Source of the DNA: Haliclystus octoradiatus
Taxonomy: Eukaryota; Cnidaria; Staurozoa; Stauromedusae; Haliclystidae
Direction: 5' to 3'
DNA: 64,000 nt
NCBI GenBank assembly: GCA_916610825.1
Contig: OU744447.1
Span: forward strand, 380,001-444,000
The position numbers and the translations under genes are program-made. The notes below the pieces were generated by a model, which had not been told where the DNA came from, did not search any database, and was given only the letters and a program-made list of their open reading frames with translations. Shown here in pieces: positions 46,444 through 57,700 of the stretch (position 1 is the first letter of the stretch; every line of letters begins with the position of its first letter).

Positions 46444-48254
46444 ATGGAAGGATGTTACCAGCGAAACAAGCTATGTTCCTGTCTATCTCATGAAACAGAA
46501 CTTGACGCAGCACATTCCTCTTACAACCGACAATTCCATAGTTATCATCCTTACACTCCAGAGCCGAGCCGTACACCTTACGAAAGATATTATGACACCC
46601 ACGCGTATCAAATGAAACATAATTATCATCGTTTGTACACACAACTAAAGAGAAATGAAGAATATCAATTCGGCTGGCGTGATTTACAGGAAGTGTTTAC
46701 TGGTTCAACCCACCGAGGCTATTATGACCGACCCCTTAGCCGGTTGCATAGCCGGAACGGTTTACCAACTGCGGTGACTCCTGACAGCCATTCCATAGAG
46801 GAAGTGAAAAGAAAACCATGTAATGCATCTATCACGATAACACCCTCGCCGTGTACTTGCTACATTGATGACGTAATAGAATCACACGAAGAAAGAAATA
46901 AGAATCACTTGCGTGAAAATATCATCAAAATGCGAAAGAAACGCAACCAAACAGCATTCAACATTCCCTCGCGATTGAATAAACCTCATAATCTACTGAA
47001 GAGTAAGTAGAACATTGTATTATCCGTCTGTGTGGGCGTTGGCTGGAGGTAGCAGAGTGACCATCCCACAGTGGGAGGGGATTCCAAGGGTAGTTTTTAG
47101 CTATCCAACATCTCTGTTGAATGTTAAACTTCGGATCAAAATGTTATCCAAGAATTAAGCTCAAGTACTTCAGGACAAAACCGTTATATGTGGAGTTCCA
47201 CCAAGTTAGGTGTATTTGTAAGTAGTAAAGCCATGTTACTTGCTCGTCGCTAGAACTGGAGGACTCCGTCGTTAGCTCCAAGTTAAGTGTACTTGTAAGC
47301 AGTAAAGCCATGTTACTTGCTCGTCGCTAGAACTTGAGGACTCCGTCGTTAGCTCCAAGTTAGGTGTATTTGTAAGCAGTAAAGCCATGTTACTTGCTCG
47401 TCGCTAGAACTTGAGGACTCCGTCGTTAGCTGATCTGATACTTATCTATCATAAATCTATAATAACTTCATTGTAGTCTGTTTAAAACTTGTATGTGAAT
47501 TTCTACGTTCTAGAAGCAGCACCGGACGTAAAACGGAGACGGAGAAAGCCACAAAAGCCAAGAGACAAACGTAAGAATGATTGTTAAAGGAGCAAAAATG
47601 ACCGGCAGGCACTATGCACTATGCACTTGGGATCACGTGCACGCTTATTGTTATAACACAATGTTCATTGTTGACATGAATTTTATTACAATTTGGGCCT
47701 GCGTATAACAATTGTTTCAAAGCGAGAGGGTTGGATTACGCTAAGCATAAATTCAACTTGTGCTCGCAGCGGTCGCCGGTCAATTTTGCCCCTTTAAATG
47801 TCCAACCGCATCCACAATGACCACTATGATAGAAAACCGTAGGTAACGGAAATCCGAACATGCAGATGGTGTTGTTGTTGCCTTATTGAAATTGAGATAA
47901 CGAACCACGCATGCGTTCTTGATTGTTTTAATGGTGCTGTGTTTTCTTTCGATTTTAGCCAATCAATGTCTTCATCTTTGGGAATTTCTTCGCGATGCAT
48001 TGAAGAACCCAGCCATCGCACCGAGGTTTATCATGTGGACCAATCAGAACGAAGGTGAATTTCGAATAGTGAAAACGAGTGCCATGGCAGCATTGTGGGG
48101 CCAATCAAAAAACAGATACAAAATGACGTATGAGAAGATGGCACGTGCCATGAGGTATTATTACAAACTAAAAATTCTAGAAAAAGTCCCAAGTAAAAGA
48201 CTTCATTTCCGTTTTAGTAAACAGATTTTGAATAAAATTAATCATATGTGTTGA
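46444..48254 (+). CDS. ESE/ELF3-type ETS-domain transcription factor
   Basis: Exons 46444-47002, 47514-47570 and 47959-48254 (TGA) join in phase; the model gives 303 residues. Exon 1 encodes a Tyr/His/Arg-rich region with no recognised domain. Exon 2 encodes a basic AT-hook-like stretch (DVKRRRRKPQKPRDK). Exon 3 is a complete ETS DNA-binding domain: CLHLWEFLRDALKNP, KTSAMAALWGQSKNRYKMTY, EKMARAMRYYYKLKILEK, with the two GGA-contacting arginines in RAMRYYY. The basic stretch just before the ETS domain and MTYEK-x2-RAMRYYYK-x-ILE(K/R)V resemble the ESE subfamily (ELF3, ELF5, EHF) more than ELF1 or SPI. An N-terminal PNT domain, usual in ESE proteins, is not seen. The true start could be further upstream. 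No symbol is given because orthology within the subfamily is unclear. Confidence 0.85.
47203..47433. repeat. 77-bp tandem repeat, 3 copies, in ETS intron 1
   Basis: The unit starts AAGTTAGGTGTATTTGTAAG and contains AAAGCCATGTTACTTGCTCG and ACTCCGTCGTTAGCT. Copies start at 47203, 47280 and 47357, with one or two substitutions each. Confidence 0.93.
47584..47797. mobile_element. 206-bp MITE in a TTAA target, ETS intron 2
   Basis: Inverted termini AGGAGCAAAAATGACCGGC (left) and AGGGGCAAAATTGACCGGC (right, reverse complement) differ at two of 19 positions and are bounded by TTAA at 47584-47587 and 47794-47797. TTAA target duplication is typical of piggyBac and Kolobok elements. No coding content. 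Confidence 0.8.
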
Positions 48255-48758
48255 AATGGAAAATTCGTACATTTGATTTAAAGAAGATATTCTATAGCTA
48301 TTCATATTATGTAAAAAGAATCGACAATTCCAATAATATTTGAAAGAGACCTAAAATGTCGTGAAAGTGATATGGGATGATTTCAAGGAGAACGACGAAG
48401 CACATACAATGTAGCAAGAATCACAAGTATGTAATACGAAATGGAATATAACTGTGTAGTTTGTAAACAACTTTTCCCGTTTCACTTTTCATAGTAATTA
48501 AATTTAATAATGATTTGATAAAATAGTTAAATATAGATCTTATTTATTTGTCAGTTCATAAAATTATTTACAATCTATAATAGATATAAAAACATCTTTG
48601 AAATAATAATTATCTTTTTATTATTATTTTCAAATGCTATATACAAACGTTGGCGATTGTCATTTTGCCCCCAGGGCGAACTAGATCTCATGTTGTAGCA
48701 TCAGTATGTACCACGTGCGGAACTATCCTGGGTGGGTAATAAATGAGTCGGGTGCAAA
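48255..48758. other. ETS 3' UTR and convergent gap to MAP3K1
   Basis: AT-rich, about 500 bp between two convergent stop codons. It likely holds both 3' UTRs. No repeats or frames of note. Confidence 0.5.
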
Positions 48759-51700
48759 TCATGATTGGAAGAGAGGATGCGCCAAGAGAGATCGGGTAGA
48801 GGGTCGGTCTGCTTCGGATGATTCCAGGCAACGTACTGCAAAGTCACGCAACGGAGGACTGAGGCTAGTTGGTAGTACCGGAGGTTTCGTTGCGCTTGCG
48901 ATCTATGAAAACAGATATTTACAAGGTGATATTGTGATGTTGCTCTGGTATCAGAAGGATACTTAAACTACAGACAATGACGGCCCCGTAACAGTTCATT
49001 CGGAGTATGTTAACCTTGATGTTTGTCTCCATCTTCTATCTAAGACACATACGCAATCAAATTCAACCATCATTGTTGCCTCGAAATCATCTGTAGGCCG
49101 CCTATATCTACGACATTGACATAAATTAGAAGCTCGCAAGATACAAACACAAACCTTGTACATCAGGGCAAGATGATTAGAGACAGCCTCGGTATCCCAC
49201 GGTGGCCTCCCTGTGATCATTTCAATCAACACGCAGCCAATACTCCAGATGTCACATTTTCGCCCATAACTTTCACCACGAATAACCTTCAACAATGAAA
49301 TACATCATGATAAGAACTATAGAATTGATCAGGGTAAGCTAGTAGGTTTTTTTCACCGGGGTGGCTGGTTAGTCGGTTGGTTAGTTTTGGAACGTTAGTT
49401 AACTAGTGTTTCTTTTTGCAGATTTACAAGTGTTTGGGGTTGAACTTGTCAGGCTTGTTGATTCCATTTGCGGATACCTACCTGCGGCTTGCGGTCCAAT
49501 GCCGTAACCACTACACTAAGGCGCATCATCATGATTAAATTGATCACATCTGAAAATCCCGCAACAATCCCGCAGAGGCATTCATATTCTTACCTCAGGA
49601 GCCATGAAAGAGATTGTCCCCAAGAGCTGCCCACAAAATTCATGGGTTCCGGTTCCACCATGAGAAAATAAACGGGCAGCTGTACCAAAGTCACTCAATT
49701 TGACAATTTGCCCTGTTGCATCGACAAGTACATTTGCACCTAAAACAGAACAAAATATTTATATCAAGTGACAGCCGAAGTCTCTTCCATGACTGTTTGT
49801 GGTTCTAAGCTTCTTCGTAGATTGCAACACACTAATTAGCCAATTATAACTGCTCCTTAATCAACTTAATTTGCATTCTAGTAATTGTACTGCTCTTACC
49901 CAATCAGAAGCGAGTATGTTGTTCATTTATACTCAGTAACACATTTTAATGACAAACCGAGGGCAGAGATAGACAACAAAGAAAGAATAGGTCATTGTTA
50001 AAATATGCAATGACAGACAATTCTATGAATTAATGTACCTTTGATATCACGATGTAGGATATGGTTGCTATGGAGATGATGTAATGCCACTACAATCTGG
50101 CGTAGATACTTAATGGCCACGCCCTCTGTTAGCGGACCGAACCGTGAAAGCAGACTTGCTACCGAACCCCCTAAAAATATAAAAATGTCAGTGCTTAGAA
50201 TGAACGTGAGGCTTGTAACCAACGATTGATCGTCTCAGAGTAGCTTTTACGTCACATACCTGGCATAACTTCCATGAAGATATTGATATGACCAGGCAAT
50301 TGAGTGGCACCAAAGCAATGGACGATATGTGGATGTTTCAGCCGATGGAGAAGAGAGACCTCTTCGATGATTGCTTGATGAACACGTTCTTGGTCAACGA
50401 CATTGTTACGGCAAAACGAGACCTGCAAAGACAACAAAAACAACAATCACACAACAAACCCAAAAAGAGTTTGCCTGACAATGTATCAATTCAGATGTGG
50501 GCTAAACGAGATCTTCTTGCTTTCCTACCTGCTTGACAGCCATTAATCTCCCCGTCTTGAAATCCATTGCCTCGTAACAGCTGGAGTACGCACCGGTACC
50601 AAGTAGCACCCCTTTTGACCAATGAACACTCTCGAGGTACACATGGCGACCATCTGAGTGTCTGCTCTTTTTGTTGGGCTGAAAATATAGTAGATAATAG
50701 TGTCTATGTCTTATAAATACTTGTTAACACATCAGTGGTCAGAGCATGATCAATCAGAGGGTGGCCTTAATCTAGTGGTTGATGACAGTGTATCATATGT
50801 ATATGTTTCACAGCCATGTTAAATTATATGTTATTATTATATGTAACTACAGTATTACAAAGTACTTATACAGTCTCTAATGTTTTGATAGTGCTCGATG
50901 CCATAAATGCAGAGCTGTTTAATCTTAACCTATAAAATAGACTTTCCAAAACCGTTTGTTCATCAATCATTTCGTCATTTTTCAACCAAATATTTTGTAC
51001 ATAGTATTATCAGAACCGCTGATATTTAGACTAGGTTATCGTATACGTTTCATTGCTATTTGCGGTTTCTCCTTTTGTAGCAAAATAAAACAAATCTTTT
51101 CCATGGCTTTATTTTGCGGCTCCCGATCGCAAACTAGCAAAAACAAGGGTTTCCCCCATTCGATTTCCAAAGCAACGGATATGCTTCATTGAAGCCACTC
51201 TACGCAACATTTACTCAACAAGTGCTCTACACGGCTCAATAATGTTGAGGTCCTGTTGAGCAAATGTTGCGTGGGGTGGCTAAATGAACCCAACATTGCC
51301 TTGACTCAAGTTTGACATCCTGTTTTTTCTCTCGTTTTGTAACTTAGGATGGTAAACAACAACTAAGGGTGCTTGCTTTCAAGAGTATTTGAAACTCATT
51401 TATTCCTAAACACCTTGAAATAATACAAATGTGATTTGAAATGTAAGGAACATTTTTAGATTTTTCTGTTTGCTAATTTAAATTTAAATTTTAAAGCATT
51501 TAACGTAACGTAATTATTCAACTATATTAACAATTTTAAACATATTTCATTCTGTACATAGTTTAACAGTTTCACCATTCATTTGTAAAGCGCTTCAGAT
51601 CAAATCATGTTCAAATCCAATGTAAAAAGCACTATTTCCATATACAGTCTCATTCATTATTGTCGATGAAGCTTGAAATAGAATAACCGGTAGAATACGT

Positions 51701-54700
51701 CATTAGAATACGTTATTGTTAACCAATCAGGAAAGACTTTCATTAGCAAATGGAATCAAACAATGGATTTGTAGAGCTCATGTTGAGCAAATGTTGCGTT
51801 CATTTAACAACCCCACGCAACATTAGCTCTACACGGACGAGAACAATAGAATGTTCCGCTAAGTTTTTGATCATCTTCAAAGTCCATCTCAACATTAACT
51901 GATCTATAAGTCCCGCTTTGATATACCGCACTTTGACTTACTTACCAACATACCAATATATCAAAATCGTCAAAGTAAAAGTGAGACTTGGGCAAGTCAA
52001 ATCTCAACACAGCTCAACACGATTCCTCAACAATGTTGAGCATTTGGGGATGGCTAAATTGGCTAAATGAACGCAATATTTGGTCAACATTTGCTCAACA
52101 TCGATGTTGAGCAAATGTTGCGTTCATTTAGCCGGGGCTTAAAGGTAATTGTAACTCTGCTCAAAGTTACCCAGCAACGCGGGAACCTTACTGCTAGTAA
52201 TAAATAAACGCAAAAATTTCGCAAAAATTTGCGTATCTATGTTAACTTACATCTGGCTGTACGTAGAGTAGAACATCTTCATTTTCGCCTTTGACGAGTT
52301 CTTCAGGTACAACACGATGTACAAGGTTTATTGATATGTCCATTGCCATAGCAACAGCTTCATCTTCTTCTTCTTGGATCTGTTGTTTACAGTTAGGGTT
52401 GTCATCACGATTGTAGTCATAGAAACGTAATGATTCATCAATGCTAGGGTCATCCCCATCCATGTCGATTTCACCGGCATCGGTGATGTCTCTTGTTGGC
52501 GATGGAGGTGGAGTAAGAACCTGCTGCCTAGGACTGGCGGTGCTCGTTGAAGGGGTAGATGAAGCAGTAGTCGCAGTACGACGTGGAGATGAAATGCTTT
52601 CGCTTGAAGATGGTACAGGAGATGCCGAGTTATCAAGAGACAATTGACGAACGATTGTTTGACGAACAACAGGCTTCAAATCAAGAAGAAGGCTTTTGGC
52701 ATCCTCAAGAGCAGAGTGGTCAGCAGCTAGAACTTGTGTTATTTTCACCAAAATGGTCAGGGCGATATGCGAGGCTTTCTTGTGGCGAACATTAACACCA
52801 CGAGAACAAAATTTGATGATCTCTATAAAACGAGATTTTGTTTCTTCTTCAAATCTTCCCTCATCAGAATCTGCATGCGATACCTGGTCAATGTTAGCAA
52901 AGAATTCATCCAGATCAAAATCTATGGCAGGAGAAGACAATGATGAAGGGACAAGTCTTTCTTCCTCCGCTTGACTTGCTAGCAGCAATGAGAAGTGTTC
53001 CTCAATCAGTTTACGTAACAAAACGAGACGACCAACCCACCATTTCCAGTATGGATCATGATCAGATGGAGGGGAGAGAAGGGAAAACAAAAAGTTCAGA
53101 CTTCGGTTAAGACGGGAAGGGACATCGATGATTGAGCTACTTGTTATTTGTGGTCTGGCAAAGTCAACAAGGATACGAGTGGACACCACAGCAATGCGCC
53201 TGAAATCAACAATGTTCGTAAATGAAAATAAATCAATCTTTCAGATCAAAAACAGAAATTGTCAACATCAGGTCAAATGCATAAGAATTTGGATGGCACT
53301 TTCCTTTCTGAAACATTTATCAAAGACACAAGATCATTCTGAGACGAGGCATGATGCAGCCCCCCTCGGTGATCATTACAATTAGAGAGCCAAAAGAGAC
53401 GTGTTGTCATCACAAATCATATACTAGTGGAATCGTACAGATGCTGAACAGGCCGTTTGGGATAGTAAATTGTTTGTTAGTGAATTACCTGTTGCTGTCT
53501 GCACATTTCATGAGAATACTTTCAATGATTGCTTTTAAAAGAGAGTGGAATCGTTCAATGTCATTGTCAGCTAAGGATTGTGAATGGCAGAGAATGGCTT
53601 TCAGTGTACGCTGCAGATATGAAATACAGTTAAAATGAATAAATGTATGTCTTTCAAGAGATCATGTCAACACAGTAGCATAGACCATGCAATTGTACGT
53701 TGCTAGAAAAAGGAAGATAAAAAAACTCACTCCATACGCTTATTTATACCTGAAGCTTGAAATCCTGAGATGGACATCATTCTGGCATCAATGAATGATG
53801 ATGCATGGTTATCATTCTATCCAATTACTCGCAAATGTAGGTACAAGTCAACCTGCTTATACCTCTATATAGTGTCCACCTGCCCATAATGGTCACTTTA
53901 AAAGGATAAGCATACAAGTGTCCTCTTTTGAATAATGCTAGCAGAATTCAAAATATTGTGCATGAACCAAATTGATTACGAATGAATTGAATACCTTTGA
54001 ATTTTTTCCGCTTCAAAGAATGTCCAAAATCCCAGCATTGAATAATCATGTACATAAAGACCATCTGTCCCTAAACATTTATTTATTGTTGTCTACTGGA
54101 TTCATAATCAGTTTTATACGTCACTTTAATGGTTCTGAGAGAATACATTTAGTTGACTTACCAATGATGCAATGTAGACATTGAACACACGATCTTTACA
54201 TATCACAGTCAGAGCATTGAAACAGATTTCAGCAAGATTCCATTTGACTTCGATATCATTCTGTTCATTAAAAATTTTGACAGCTTTGCGACTCAGACTG
54301 CGAAGACCAGCTTCTCTTATTTTCCAATCACGTGAAAATAGACACGCCACAATATCATGACCAAATATCTAAAAACCACAACACAAGTGAGATCAGTGTT
54401 GTAACCCATGAATGCATGCAAACATCACACAATCGCATAGTCAAGTCAAACACAAAAACCTACATATAGCGACCACCTGTCCATAGTGGTCAATTTATCT
54501 GGATATCATACCGGTAGGTGGTTTCAACGTACAAAAAGTTGAGCTATTAAATTGCGTAATTCGCAAGACGCAGGCGAGGTAACAAATCAACCAAACAATG
54601 AAATCACAGCTTTTTACTAGGACAGTAATTTTACAGCCTTCTTAATTCAAATGGATATATAAAATGGACATAGATACAGGAACAAAAGATTAGAAGACGC

Positions 54701-57700
54701 TACAAAATGTCTACATTTTTATAATTTATGTTCTCATAATACGGAGTAGACTTTTAACAATGCCTAAAATGGGATTAGCAAAGGGGTGTCTGGATTGGTC
54801 ATGTAAATGCTTTATACATACATTCACTCAATCAATCTACAAAGGAAACGTTGTTTGGTAGATACTGAAGGGAGGAACATTTGTAATCCCACTTACTGGT
54901 ATCCATGTCGATGTTCGTTCAATGAACTCCTCCGGAATGACCTCTCCATGTGGAACGCTTGCATCTTCATTTGCTAACGATAACATATTTTCATTTGAAC
55001 CAGCTGCAGCTCCATCACTAACATTGAAATTAATCAAAAAATAAATACACTATTTGAATTTGAGATCACTTGCCAAATAAAAAGAGCTGAGATGCAGATA
55101 CAATAATTATAAAATCCAGAAACTCGTAAAGAGAAACATTGCACGCCAAAATGATGTTGAATAATTATGAATAATTAGTGTGTTTTCTAATCATAGTTGA
55201 ACAAAATATTTGTTAGCTCAATCATATTTTAGTTTGTAAAGCAAATTCTAAGATACAACGTCATAATCGAATATAATCCTGCAATTTGATCGGCTGGTTC
55301 ACGTGTCTGGAAATTCTAGAATATTCAAACTTTGTTCAAAAAATCCTGCTTCCAAATTTTGAAGATAAATTTTGTGAGAGACTCAAAGCTGGAAAAGAAT
55401 AAGGAAATATGACATATTACTAAACAAATAGCACCAACAAAAGCTATCTCCATTTAAGAAAGATTAACATCATGAAATTAAATTCAAAGACAGTTTAATA
55501 ACTAAAACCATTGAATTGAAATTGAATTTTAAATCATAAATGACTCAATACTCACCCTTGCATGTCAAGTGTATGTTTAAATGATGGACAAGTCCAAATC
55601 GCTCGGCAAAGAGGGCAATTCACACGTTCTTTGCGGCGGCGACAGTCTCGAGACCCTTTAAATTAATTCACAGAAATAAACAAACCAAACATAATTTATA
55701 AAGTGAATCAACAATCAAGTTCCATTTCCTATCGATAGTCAATATTTAATCTATTAACATCTGTAACATGACCACTATAGATGGGTGGTTGCTCTATAAG
55801 GTGACCTTTGTACACAGGTTTCACTCAAGTAGATAGTATAGGTATCTTCACTTACAAACGGCCATGCAGTGTTGATGAAGTCTGTTTTGGCATCCATTTT
55901 GACAAATGGTTAAGCTTTCTCCTTCAACCATATCTAAAAGGCAGATGGGGCACATGCCGTCGTCTTCTTCTTTTCCTAATTTACTTTCATCTAAACCAGC
56001 GGCATCATTCAATGCTTCATTCGATGACATTTTTTCAGCTCCCTTTCTCTTCCCACTTATACACACTTTCTGCTTTGACAGTACCGCTACACGTTGATGA
56101 TAAAACCGAAGCAAAGTCTCTACCTAACCAAATATAGAAGATGCAATCAATCAACACTAGGATAAAATAAATATTTTGTAACCTTCAGATTGGTAATCCA
56201 ATCTCAGTTTTAAATTAGTCAGTGTCAATACATCACAGAACAAAATATAAACAAAATATAAACAAATATTTAAATAGGGTAGGGTAAATCATTAAAAAAC
56301 CTTTACACCCTTAGTTGTTAAACACTGAGCAACAGAAAATATGGGTAGCCTAGTCTTTTTCCACAATGGATTTTGAAAATCTGAAAATAAACTGAAAACG
56401 AGCTAAATAGGTTGTAGGCCTACTGAATGGGGCTCTTTCCAATAGGTTTTCAGTAGAATACGAACAGTCTAGATGTAGGCTACGCGTCTGGTGTGTGTGT
56501 TTCAGTATAGTTTAGTAGCATTTAAGTATATCCATGATTCATGGTGTCATTGAATGGACACATTTGGTGTTTATTTGTAGATCGTGTTCACATACATTCC
56601 GATTTTGAATCAAAGTAGAAATTATCAGATAATTAAAATGCAACATTATGCCCACTGACATCATGTGATTGCTCAATGTGACCTGGAAAACAGGAATGCC
56701 AAACATATGAATAAATTCCTTTTATAAAATAGATAGAGGCCTACCTACCTCAAAATTCTTGAGTTGGCGCTTCCATAAGGTTGGATCATTTTCCTTGATT
56801 TGAAAGACACGCAACATCACAAATAATAGATGGATACAGAAGTATCCCTTCGCACAGCTACAGCTCTGTAACAACAACAACAAAATGATAAAATAAATAA
56901 CGAGACATGTGATTTACATGCTTCATTTTACACCCTTTTTTAAAATAAAACAAATTTCAGAAACAAGTATGTTTATATTGTGGAAGGTCGGTCGAATTTT
57001 GAATTAATGATTTAAAATTCAGGCTAATGAAAATTATTTAATAAATAGGCTAACTTAATTACCTGCTGTCCAATCACGACCCTGTATTTATGCTCAGGTG
57101 AATCTCCACCAATCAGGAAAGAGTTTGGTCCCAGTTGTTGCAGCAGATATAACCTTGCACGCTGAACTTTGACGACCTGTTTCTTAACTTTTATCATATC
57201 AGCCTCTGTTTGTGGATCAACATTAGGGGAAGGAAGCCTCTTGCTGGCGCTTGATTTTGGGGAAGGGCTTCGTCTGTGCATGTTGACGACTAGCGGCGGT
57301 GGCCTTCCAGTCTAAATACAAAGGAACAACAATATGAATGACACAAAACTCCTCATTTACTTTGAAAAGGACAAGACATTCAAATCATCAAAGTAAAGAA
57401 ATTCTATTAATCCTGTAAACTGCTACTTGACCAAACAAATAAACAGAACACAGGGGCGGATCCGGGCTGGTGCAAAAGAAGCGCTCGCACCAGTCAAAAC
57501 TTTTAAGCTTTGATTGCGCCGCCGTTCTTTTAATAACTTTCTGACTATAATAACTTAACTAACTAAACTAACTTACTTTCTAACTTGCCGTTGTGACAAA
57601 TTTCTGTATAGTTTACGTCAAAATTGTTCGTAGTAAGGGGAAAGTAGCATTGGTATTGTCATCAGCATTGTGTGATTGGCCTGGTTATGTACAGTGCGTT

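Noticed and set aside
46232..46642. 136-codon minus frame overlapping the ETS first exon
   Set aside because: Antisense shadow of the better-supported plus-strand exon, with no family features.
52441..52974. Plus-strand frames of 68-92 codons
   Set aside because: Antisense shadows of the large 949-bp MAP3K1 exon.
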